Source: Acidithiobacillus caldus ATCC 51756 (GTDB taxonomy: Bacteria; Pseudomonadota; Gammaproteobacteria; Acidithiobacillales; Acidithiobacillaceae). Taken from it: a stretch of 64,000 nucleotides of DNA. Positions 57,942 through 64,000 of this stretch are shown here, piece after piece. The notes beneath the pieces are model-generated. The model made no database searches, was not told the DNA's origin, and was given only the letters and a program-made list of their open reading frames with translations. Positions within the stretch are counted from its first letter, which is position 1, and each line of letters begins with the position of its first letter. A program made the translations under genes and the position numbers. The stretch lies in NCBI RefSeq assembly GCF_000175575.2, contig NZ_CP005986.1:813549-877548 (forward strand), read 5' to 3'.

Positions 57942-58368
57942 GGACCATCCCGGATCGACAGACAATGACGACGATGCTAACACAAAGGACACGACCGAGA
58001 GGATGGAAAGCGGCCTCAGGCTGCAGTCTTTTGGCGCCGAGTTGCTTAACGTCGCCAAGGCGTCACCACGGCGATGGGCATGAGTCGCGCTACCAACGGT
58101 GCCGTGGCGTTGGAAGCACGCCCCCGGATTGATCCCGCATAGTGACCGATACGGTCGTGCCATACTCGGCTATAGCTGACTGCGCTGCCGCCGTCACCAC
58201 AGGATGGCTGGAGTATATCACGACGTCGCGCTGGTGCATTGCGACCGACTGCGTCTGTCCGAGGCTTTGCCAAATTTTTTCATAAGGGTTGCGAGCGCGC
58301 CTGGGACCTTGCTCCATCCGACGGGTACGCATAGGTTTGGTCAACCGTTGGCTAGCGCGCAGGACACC
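57942..58368. other. Gene-poor stretch between exporter and toxin-antitoxin pair
   Basis: These 427 bases hold no frame that I can recognise. A minus-strand frame ending at 58090 has no family resemblance and runs under the antitoxin. The region separates the ordinary chromosome from an island-like stretch and may contain the promoters for the flanking divergent genes. Confidence 0.5.
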
Positions 58369-58602
58369 ATGCTGAAAGTGAACATGTGCGAAGCGAAGAC
58401 CCAGCTCTCTAAACTCGTGGAACGTGTGCTGGCGGGGGAAAGCGTGATCATCGCGAAGTTTGGAATGCCGGTGGTGCGTCTCGTCCCCACGTCTATCGAA
58501 CATCGGCAACGACGCCCGGGACTGTTCGAAGGAAAAATTCGTATGGCGCCGGATTTTGACCAAACCAGAGAGGAAATTTCGTCGGGGTTCGAGCGCGAGT
58601 GA
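58369..58602 (+). CDS. Phd/YefM-type antitoxin
   Basis: A 77-residue protein with the Phd/YefM fold: CEAKTQLSKLVERVLAGESVIIAKFGMPVVRLVP. The C-terminal half (EGKIRMAPDFDQTREEISSGFE) is acidic and probably disordered, wrapping the toxin. It binds its own promoter in related systems. Its stop overlaps the GTG of the PIN toxin by four bases, the usual coupling of such pairs. Confidence 0.88.
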   Translation: MLKVNMCEAKTQLSKLVERVLAGESVIIAKFGMPVVRLVPTSIEHRQRRPGLFEGKIRMAPDFDQTREEISSGFERE

Positions 58603-58985
58603 GTCAGCTGCTGCTGGACACGCATTCTTTTCTTTGGTGGCTCGAAAATGATGCTGCATTGGGGGAGCGGGCTCGCGCGGAGATTGCTTGTGCCGAAAAT
58701 CCGGTTTTTGTCTCTGCCGCGAGTTTTTGGGAAATCGGTACCAAAAGGTCTCCAGGAAAATTGGAGGCCCCAGGCGATCTGCAAGATGTTTTGTCGGAGG
58801 ATAATTTTCTGGGGCTTCCACTTCAGGTAGCGCATGCGGCGTTGGCTGGAGTTTTGCCGCTGCACCATCGCGGTCCTTTTGATCGGATGCTCGTCGCGCA
58901 GTCGATGATCGAGGACTTACCGTTGGTTACGGCTGATCGTCAACTACACGTTTACGATATTCCTATTCTCGATGCCTGCTCCTGA
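58599..58985 (+). CDS. PIN-domain toxin (VapC-like ribonuclease)
   Basis: A 128-residue PIN-domain protein. The acidic active-site residues appear as LLLDTHSFLWWL (first Asp), SAASFWEIGTK (Glu), PFDRMLVAQSM (Asp) and LVTADRQL (Asp). VapC toxins cleave tRNA or rRNA when freed from antitoxin. All four catalytic positions are intact, so the module looks functional. It lies next to a decayed insertion sequence. Confidence 0.88.
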   Translation: MSQLLLDTHSFLWWLENDAALGERARAEIACAENPVFVSAASFWEIGTKRSPGKLEAPGDLQDVLSEDNFLGLPLQVAHAALAGVLPLHHRGPFDRMLVAQSMIEDLPLVTADRQLHVYDIPILDACS

Positions 58986-59135
58986 TCCGCTAAAAACACC
59001 CCCATTGCGCGTTTGGCTGGAGCGACGCCTAGCCCTGGATGGCTTTTTACGGCATCCCCCAGGGAGGCTCTGAACTGGCCTCCTGATACAATGGGCTGAC
59101 CGAGTTGCGAGGAGACGCCATCCACGACCGGGCAG

Positions 59136-59528
59136 ATGACCTCTGCCGAAGAACCCAGCCTGTCGCGGCGCCGAAAGCAGACCAAGCGGGAACGCTTTTT
59201 GGCTGAGATGGATGCGGTGGTTCGCTGGGCCGGACTTGTGGCCTTGATTGAACCGCACTATCCCACGGGGGCCATCGGTGGTCCTTGCGGACCGGGGCTA
59301 CGATCATCCTCGTGTGCATGACACGCTGGCGGCCCGAGGCATCCGAAACGCTGTAGCGCGTCGACGTTTTCCTGGTCAGAAAACGGGATTGGCCGCTCTC
59401 AAACGCTATAACCGCGCTATTGCCCGGATCCGTGCCCGGGGTGAGCATGTCTTTCGGGCGCTCAACTGACCACGCTCTTTGCCTTGGCCAACTTGCACAT
59501 GCTGCGCAGATATCCACTGGCCGAGTAG
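59136..59528 (+). pseudogene. Decayed IS5-family transposase
   Basis: The N-terminal piece (RRRKQTKRERFLAEMDAVV, IEPHYP) and the C-terminal pieces (VVLADRGYDHPRVHDTLAARG; YNRAIARIRARGEHVFR; TLFALANLHMLRR) of an IS5-like transposase are present in different frames. Roughly the central two-thirds, including most of the DDE catalytic region, is deleted at about 59265-59285, and a second frame change occurs near 59465. It cannot be active. No clear inverted repeats were found. Confidence 0.75.
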
Positions 59529-60029
59529 TGAGTGGTGCGTCCAGATTCTAGGAATCTCCCAGAAAATGGTGGTATTTCGATCGGACATGGGCCTCATGGC
59601 GTCGTTTTTTGCGATTCCGGATCAGCGACGGTGTCTTTTTCGACTAAATCGGACCTTCCCTCGTCGCTGGGGTACTTCTGCGCTACCCCGTATATATCGG
59701 GCGGCGTGGACCCATCGAGGCGGAAACAGCCGTGGCGGAACTCATCTGTTGGAAGCATTTGCGTCAGGGGCGCAGGTATTGGTGGCGCAAGCCCTATCGC
59801 TGGATCCTGCGGCGGGTCATTGGCGTGCGTTGAGCCGCGACGCTTCGGTCTTGACCACCCGGATAGGTGCGACAAGGCGCATGGGGCAAGGGGACGGTGT
59901 TGCCGTTACGTGAACGCATCTCCGTATTCCTAAGGGCTCTGGGCTCATCGCGCTCTTGGATAGCCAGGAAGCGAGACGCAACAGGACGCTTCGCCGCCTG
60001 GCGATCGCTAAAAATTCAGCGATTCAATA
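59529..60029. other. Remnant DNA between the insertion sequence and tRNA-Leu
   Basis: About 500 bases with only short frames in every reading direction, none of which I recognise. One piece reads YWWRKPYRWILRRVIGVR before a stop (about 59780-59836), but it has no start and no known family. It looks like degraded mobile or accessory DNA. Confidence 0.5.
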
Positions 60030-60114
60030 TGGTGCCCAGGGCCGGACTCGAACCGGCACGGCATAAGCCGAGGGATTTTAAGTCCCTTGCGTCTACCGAT
60101 TTCGCCACCTGGGC
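60030..60114 (-). tRNA. tRNA-Leu (anticodon UAA)
   Basis: The minus strand starts GCCCAGGTGGCGAAATCGG and ends with the T arm GGTTCGAGTCC and acceptor CCTGGGC-A-CCA. The anticodon loop is CTTAAAA within the stem AGGGA/TCCCT, giving UAA. A variable arm (CGGC-TTAT-GCCG) marks it as class II. The CCA end is encoded. It lies beside accessory genes and could be an integration site. Confidence 0.96.
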
Positions 60115-60278
60115 GCGCAGTCAATGACGGGCTTCATTCACGCAGGTACCCTGTGCAGATGGGAGGATACTCGGCACAGAGCAAGTATGATGATGACAGA
60201 CCGCGATGCCCTTTCCAAGACTTGACCCGGTGTGGCTCGGGTTCTGCGCCGGACAGGGGAGAGGTTCGCCTGCGGTAC

Positions 60279-60309
60279 TTGAGCACGTACCCGGGTACGG
60301 TGATATCAC
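60279..60309 (+). promoter_or_regulatory. MerR-type operator and promoter of merC
   Basis: TTGAGC (60279-60284) and TATCAC (60304-60309) are separated by 19 bases, the long spacer typical of MerR-family promoters. The palindrome GTAC-CCGG-GTAC (60287-60298) lies within the spacer, as the GTAC-N4-GTAC core of mercury operators does. No merR is within the window. Confidence 0.7.
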
Positions 60310-60334
60310 TGGGGTATCTACCGTCCGCCGGAGT

Positions 60335-60775
60335 ATGATCATGTCCATGGTATCGCGTGTCGCTGAAAAAACGGGAGTCATTGGTGCTGTTGTGGGCAGT
60401 TTCAGTTGTGCTGCCTGTTTTCCTGCCGCGGCGAGTCTCGGTGCGGCCATCGGCTTGGGCTTCTTGAGCCAGTGGGAAGGCCTCTTCATGCACTGGTTGA
60501 TCCCAAGCTTTGCAGCCTTGGCCCTGCTTGCCAATTTGTTGGGCTGGTTCGCTCACCGGCGATGGCAACGCACCGTGCTCACCTGTCTCGGTCCATTTCT
60601 GGTGCTCCTCGGAGTTTTTGGGATGACTCAGCATTTCCTGGTGCGCGACTGGTCTCGCGGACTGTTTTACTCGGGCCTGATCCTGATGATCCTTTTTTCG
60701 CTGTGGGATTTCTTCTGGCCTGCTCAGCCTCGCTGCACTTCCGAGGTCTGCAAGAGTCCAGAGCAATCGCGCTGA
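60335..60775 (+). CDS. merC: MerC, mercuric ion transport protein
   Basis: A 146-residue inner-membrane protein with four hydrophobic helices. The first holds GSFSCAACFPAAASLGAAIG with the mercury-binding Cys25 and Cys28. The second cysteine pair is near the C terminus (RCTSEVC). MerC moves Hg(II) into the cytoplasm for reduction by MerA; MerC proteins are well known in Acidithiobacillus. merA is not adjacent. The promoter upstream has MerR-type geometry. The nearby in-frame ATGs at residues 3 and 5 leave the exact start open. Confidence 0.9.
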   Translation: MIMSMVSRVAEKTGVIGAVVGSFSCAACFPAAASLGAAIGLGFLSQWEGLFMHWLIPSFAALALLANLLGWFAHRRWQRTVLTCLGPFLVLLGVFGMTQHFLVRDWSRGLFYSGLILMILFSLWDFFWPAQPRCTSEVCKSPEQSR

Positions 60776-61018
60776 GAATCCTCGAGTCCTGCCCTGGTTG
60801 CGCGGCTCGCGCGGATGCGCAATCAGAGCTTACCGGATACGGGTCGCCTTCACCCAACCCTCTGGAGAGGCGTCCCTTTGCAGAGCGCCTGCCCGGATCG
60901 CCGCTGCACCTCGGCCGGTCGTGAGCGTGCTGTCGATCTTTGCTGGGCGTATTGACCAAGCGGCCTTGGTTGTGGATGGTAGCTCGGCGGTCAACGCGCG
61001 AGGAATCCGGGGAATACG

Positions 61019-62161
61019 ATGACGAAAAGTGTGCCTTATGCGGATGTCATCATCGTTGGCGGTGGGATAAGTGGTCTATATGCTGCCCGGCTGCTAACGG
61101 ACCTGGGGGTGGATTGGCGCTTGTTGGAGGGCAGGAACCGAATGGGCGGTCGAATTCTGTCCGTGGTTCCTCCACGCGCTGTGAACCCGATCCACCCGAC
61201 CCAGGCACCCGGTTTTGATCTTGGACCGTCCTGGTTTTGGCCGGAATACCAGGGCGATCTGGCTCGACTCGTGGAGCAGCTGCAACTCGAGACTTTTCCC
61301 GAATTTGAGACCGGTGAGATGGTGGTCGAGCGCCTTGCGACGCCTGCGCCGTATCGTGTACCCGGCTATTCTTCCGCACCACAATCCTGGCGACTGGCAG
61401 GCGGTATGGGTGCACTGGTAACCAGGCTGCAGGACGGACTGAAGGGCGACCGTATGCATCTGGGGCAAGTCCTACACAGGTTGGAAATTTGCGGAGAGCA
61501 GATAGTCCTCACCACCCGAAACGAGAAGGGAGAAACGAAGCAGTGGCAGGGTGGTACGATTCTGCTGGCACTGCCGCCGCGCCTTGCTGCCCAGACCCTG
61601 GATTTTCAACCCGCGCTGCCTCAGTACCTGGTGGAAGACTGGTCTGCAGTACCCACGTGGATGGCGCCCCACGCTAAATATGTGGCCCTCTACGATAAAC
61701 CCTTCTGGCGCGAGCAGGGCCTGTCGGGTGAGGCTCGGAGCGTTCTTGGACCGCTGCAGGAAATCCACGATGCCTCTGCGCCCGATGGGCCGTTTGGACT
61801 GTTCGGTTTTTTGGGGCTGCCGGCGCGAGATCGTCGCAGTCTCACGGAGCCACTTCTGCTGGAGGCCTGTCGCGAGCAGCTCGGTCGCCTTTTCGGGATG
61901 GCGGCAACGGGGCCCGTGACTGAGTATTACAAGGATTGGGCAGCTGACCCATTCACCGCGACCGCAGCCGATACCCACATCGGCGATGGCCATGTGCCAG
62001 CTCCCAGAGCCGCTCCCGAGGAAGGTCCTTGGGCGGGCCGTATTTACGCCATCGGAAGCGAATGGGCGAGGGAGTTCCCGGGCTACGTGGCGGGTGCTCT
62101 TGAGAGCGCAACGATTGGAGTAAACCGGATCTGCCTGAACCGTGAGGACAGGAACCGGTAG
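61019..62161 (+). CDS. FAD-dependent amine oxidase-family protein
   Basis: A 380-residue flavoprotein. The dinucleotide motif VIIVGGGISGLYAARLL is at residues 10-26, followed by GRNRMGGRI. A C-terminal flavin motif (IYAIGSEWAREFPGYVAGALESA) closes the FAD site. It resembles monoamine-oxidase/phytoene-desaturase-type enzymes; the substrate is unknown. The 240 bases before it contain a possible TTGACC -35 near 60953 but no recognisable gene. It has a weak GGGGAA site. Confidence 0.82.
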   Translation: MTKSVPYADVIIVGGGISGLYAARLLTDLGVDWRLLEGRNRMGGRILSVVPPRAVNPIHPTQAPGFDLGPSWFWPEYQGDLARLVEQLQLETFPEFETGEMVVERLATPAPYRVPGYSSAPQSWRLAGGMGALVTRLQDGLKGDRMHLGQVLHRLEICGEQIVLTTRNEKGETKQWQGGTILLALPPRLAAQTLDFQPALPQYLVEDWSAVPTWMAPHAKYVALYDKPFWREQGLSGEARSVLGPLQEIHDASAPDGPFGLFGFLGLPARDRRSLTEPLLLEACREQLGRLFGMAATGPVTEYYKDWAADPFTATAADTHIGDGHVPAPRAAPEEGPWAGRIYAIGSEWAREFPGYVAGALESATIGVNRICLNREDRNR

Positions 62162-62201
62162 CGCCGGAAAGCAGGTTTTCGTCTTCCCATCTGAGGCCCG
62201 G

Positions 62202-62269
62202 TATACTCGTTTGCCGCTAACTAGCGGGGTACGATTGGTAAAACGGCAACCCCGTTTCCTATTATAGGA
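62202..62269 (+). other. Candidate structured RNA or leader
   Basis: The -10-like TATACT (62202-62207) is followed by interlocking complementary segments: TTGCCG (62211-62216) with CGGCAA (62244-62249), CCGCT (62214-62218) with AGCGG (62223-62227), and CGGGGT (62225-62230) with ACCCCG (62249-62254). The first and third pairs cross, so they form a pseudoknot or alternative folds. A further hairpin, GACCTT-N7-AAGGTC, lies near 62290. No known RNA family was recognised in this 324-base gene-free stretch (62162-62485). Confidence 0.4.
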
Positions 62270-62429
62270 GCGCGAAAACCTTGCCTGCCATGACCTTTTT
62301 CCTGAAGGTCGCCAGCCGTCTTCTTAAAAGTTCTGTTCGACGCTTTTTTCGAAGCTACGCACTTCGGGACTAGAAGCGCTTTACCGGAGGGCAAGTCAAC
62401 CCTAACAAATCAGCGAGAGCATATACACC

Positions 62430-62447
62430 ATGGCATTCATATTGCTT
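62430..62447 (+). promoter_or_regulatory. sigma-54 promoter of the dsrE-like gene
   Basis: TGGCATTCATATTGCTT: GG at 62432-62433 and GC at 62444-62445 are exactly 10 bases apart, with TGGCA and TTGCTT flanks matching RpoN sites. The start would be near 62457, leaving a 29-base leader before the ATG. Confidence 0.75.
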
Positions 62448-62485
62448 GTTGGAGGCGGTCATCGACTCGACAGGCAGGGATGATC

Positions 62486-62980
62486 ATGAACTTTAGAATA
62501 TTCGTATTATGCTGCGGTATTTTGTTTGGCGTTATGATGGGCGTCGGTCAGGCAGGTACTCTGTCGGATGCGCAGGCGATCTCTGGCCTGCATGCCGCAA
62601 AGGCCGTTTTTCTGGTCAATGTAAAAAACCCGGACGCCCTCTACCATGTCGTCAAGGTTATCGAGCTAACACGCAAGCAGCTCGAACAGCAGAAGGTCGC
62701 GCCCCATTTCATCGTGGTCTTTATTGGTCCCGACGTCGCCTTCCTGACAAAAGATCGCAGAGGGATTCCATATACCGATGAACGCGCTGTCGCTGGTATA
62801 CAGCATGAGATTGAACGGTTTGCTAGGAAAGGGATTCAATTCCAGGCCTGTGGCGTCGCTCTAAAAGGCATGGACATACATCCCTCCATGCTCATATCCA
62901 CGGTGCAACCTGTGGAGAGTGGATTCATTTCGGTCATCGCTTATCAAGAAAAAGGATATGCCTTGGTTCCAGTATATTGA
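62486..62980 (+). CDS. Secreted DsrE/DsrF-like sulfur-carrier protein
   Basis: A 164-residue protein with a signal peptide (cleavage near GVGQAG). The body has the DsrE fold: HFIVVFIGPDVAFLTKD, then a helix, then GIQFQACGVALKGMDI with Cys122 at the position where DsrE proteins carry a reactive cysteine, and a C-terminal YALVPVY strand. Cytoplasmic DsrE relays sulfane sulfur; exported versions are less known. ATG 62486 is better placed after AGGCAGGG than ATG 62480. A sigma-54 promoter precedes it. Confidence 0.8.
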   Translation: MNFRIFVLCCGILFGVMMGVGQAGTLSDAQAISGLHAAKAVFLVNVKNPDALYHVVKVIELTRKQLEQQKVAPHFIVVFIGPDVAFLTKDRRGIPYTDERAVAGIQHEIERFARKGIQFQACGVALKGMDIHPSMLISTVQPVESGFISVIAYQEKGYALVPVY

Positions 62981-62998
62981 TGTGCGATTAGAGAAAAT

Positions 62999-63049
62999 CC
63001 AATAGTTGCCCGGGCAGCAGACGCTAAATCTATATACCCGGGCTATTGG
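62999..63049. terminator. Long inverted repeat between convergent genes
   Basis: CCAATA-GTT-GCCCGGG (62999-63014) and CCCGGGC-TATTGG (63037-63049) form a 13-pair stem with one bulge and a 22-base loop. It lies between the stops of the convergent dsrE-like (62980) and DUF302 (63065) genes, where a two-way terminator is expected, although T runs are absent. Confidence 0.55.
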
Positions 63050-63064
63050 TGGAACTCTGCGCTA

Positions 63065-63544
63065 TCAAACAGCTCCGGGTATGCTCTTCAAAGCCGCGAT
63101 GACCACAGAGTCGATCCGATTTGCAATAGTGTCGGCGGAAGTCTTCTGGGTATAAGCGATCCGTTCCGGATAGACAATCGTCGTCGTCCCGTTCTTCGCG
63201 AACACCGTAAGATCCAATGGACAGACGGCCGCGGATTTCCAATGGCTGTTCAGCAACTGGCTGAAGAACATGGGGTTACAGAAGACAAAGGCCTGCACGT
63301 CGGTGAACTTGCCCTGGTTGAGATCGGGGATATGCAGCACCTTCTCCTTGGCTTCGATCCGTTTCAGCACGTCCAGATGCATTACCACCTTGAAGTGGTG
63401 TGCAGTCAGCGCGCGCTCCAACTCGGGTACGACCCGGCGGAGAGGAGCGTGTATATTTTCTACATACAAGTCGCCGGCAAGGGCTGACGAGCTGAAAGCC
63501 ATAGCCACTGCGACGCCGGCGATAATCTTTACGGAAAGATGCAT
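63065..63544 (-). CDS. Secreted DUF302 protein
   Basis: A 159-residue protein with a signal peptide (cleavage after SSALA). The rest matches the DUF302 fold: LERALTAHHFKVVMHLDVLKRI, VFCNPMFFSQLLNSHWKSAAVCPLDLTVFAKNGTT. It contains two mature cysteines. The family is often seen near sulfur or heavy-metal genes but has no assigned activity. ATG 63544 follows GAGGAAC. A perfect TATAAT lies upstream (minus strand, 63572-63577), with a poor -35. Confidence 0.82.
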   Translation of the reverse strand: MHLSVKIIAGVAVAMAFSSSALAGDLYVENIHAPLRRVVPELERALTAHHFKVVMHLDVLKRIEAKEKVLHIPDLNQGKFTDVQAFVFCNPMFFSQLLNSHWKSAAVCPLDLTVFAKNGTTTIVYPERIAYTQKTSADTIANRIDSVVIAALKSIPGAV

Positions 63545-63600
63545 TTCGTTCCTCCAGAATATGAGTGGAAAATTATACAACTAACATCTGTTGTTCCCAT

Positions 63601-63616
63601 CTGGGCATGTGCCCAG
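63601..63616. promoter_or_regulatory. Palindrome, possible activator site
   Basis: CTGGGCATGTGCCCAG has 7-base arms around a central TG. It lies 25-45 bases before the -10 of the DUF302 gene and about 60-75 bases before the sigma-54 promoter of the divergent gene, a usual place for an enhancer-binding-protein site. Confidence 0.45.
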
Positions 63617-63671
63617 AGGAACATTGTGCCATTTGGCCCCAACCTCAATGGTAATCTGAGGTTCTGCGTTA

Positions 63672-63689
63672 GTGGCATAAATCATGCTT
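63672..63689 (+). promoter_or_regulatory. sigma-54 promoter of the exported-protein gene
   Basis: TGGCATAAATCATGCTT: GG at 63674-63675 and GC at 63686-63687 are exactly 10 bases apart. The transcript would start near 63699, 33 bases before the ATG. Confidence 0.7.
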
Positions 63690-63731
63690 TCACGAATTTG
63701 CGATTAACACAAGACCAAAGGAGAGGACACC

Positions 63732-64000
63732 ATGAACGTTTCTGTCGTCGCGAAACGACGAGTCGCCGCTGCGCTGGCTGTTTCCTTGATTGCCATGAAT
63801 GCCGGCACGGTTTCAGCAGCAAACTGGTTCAAGATTCAGGACACCAACGCCAAGAAGGTACCGTTGATCTCGGGTTTCATTGAACCAGACGTATTCGCGA
63901 TGGCAGGTACTCCAGTAGCGATTTATAATCCGGTTCTCAAAAAATACGTAGAAGCTGTACCACATGTGAATTTGGTAGGCCCAAACTTTACACAAAGTAC
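63732..64000 (+). CDS. Exported protein, possibly an outer-membrane porin (partial)
   Basis: The first 89 residues of a gene that runs off the window. A signal peptide (cleavage near TVSAANW) is followed by WFKIQDTNAKKVPLISGFIEPDVF, which recalls the N-terminal strand of some outer-membrane porins, but too little is visible to decide. AAAGGAG precedes ATG 63732, and a sigma-54 promoter lies upstream. The local sequence is clearly less GC-rich than the rest of the window. Confidence 0.6.
   Translation, partial: MNVSVVAKRRVAAALAVSLIAMNAGTVSAANWFKIQDTNAKKVPLISGFIEPDVFAMAGTPVAIYNPVLKKYVEAVPHVNLVGPNFTQS

Noticed and set aside
58090-58821. Minus-strand 243-codon frame across the antitoxin and toxin genes
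   Set aside because: It runs antisense to an intact, family-matched toxin-antitoxin pair and shows no domain of its own.
59867-60127. A frame reading VPRAGLEPARHKPRDFKSLAS
   Set aside because: This is the known artefact of translating a tRNA-Leu gene on the wrong strand; the DNA is the tRNA at 60030-60114.

Overview
The window is a GC-rich (about 60%+) stretch of a gammaproteobacterial-type chromosome, most probably from an acidophilic sulfur oxidiser of the genus Acidithiobacillus. The clues are a UDP-GlcNAc 3-dehydrogenase/aminotransferase pair (GnnA/GnnB-like) between lpxA and lpxB, an arrangement described for A. ferrooxidans; a MerC protein of the Acidithiobacillus type; a periplasmic DsrE protein; and several sigma-54-type promoters. 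The genus is an inference from gene content, not from a search.

Layout. 1-1274: end of the Isc cluster (a possible ferredoxin tail, iscX) and mnmA. 1317-7091: phosphate regulation (phoB, phoR, a Pho box with a perfect -10, pstB, phoU, ppx) and a DedA gene. 7125-29223: a very long, tightly overlapping translation and cell-envelope block starting at a clear rpsB promoter: rpsB, tsf, pyrH, frr, uppS, cdsA, dxr, rseP, bamA, skp, lpxD, fabZ, lpxA, gnnA, gnnB, lpxB, rnhB, dnaE, accA, tilS. It joins isoprenoid, phospholipid, lipid A, outer-membrane assembly and replication functions. 29232-34251: an Old Yellow Enzyme with an operator-like palindrome over its promoter, converging on a two-gene operon of an Ntn-hydrolase acylase and a GH3-type acyl-amide synthetase.

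34462-38596: accessory genes: a small outer-membrane barrel, a superinfection-immunity-like membrane protein, a Sel1-repeat protein, a small secreted protein, a His/Lys-rich secreted protein behind a sigma-54 promoter, and an MsbA-like ABC exporter. 38678-41951: an operon of rubrerythrin, a GlpC/HdrD-like Fe-S protein, DUF3501 and a short-chain dehydrogenase. 42060-57941: xseA, thioredoxin, TonB, murJ, a soluble lytic transglycosylase, an ABC-3 metal importer, a fosmidomycin-resistance-type exporter, a phosphohexomutase and a DHA2 exporter.

57942-62161: a patchy, island-like stretch with a Phd/VapC-type toxin-antitoxin pair, a decayed IS5-type transposase, tRNA-Leu(UAA), merC under a MerR-type operator, and a flavin amine oxidase. 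62162-64000: a less GC-rich locus with a structured leader, a periplasmic DsrE protein, a DUF302 protein and the start of an exported protein. Two of its genes have sigma-54 promoters that closely match the one before the His/Lys-rich gene. No rRNA and no CRISPR array were seen.
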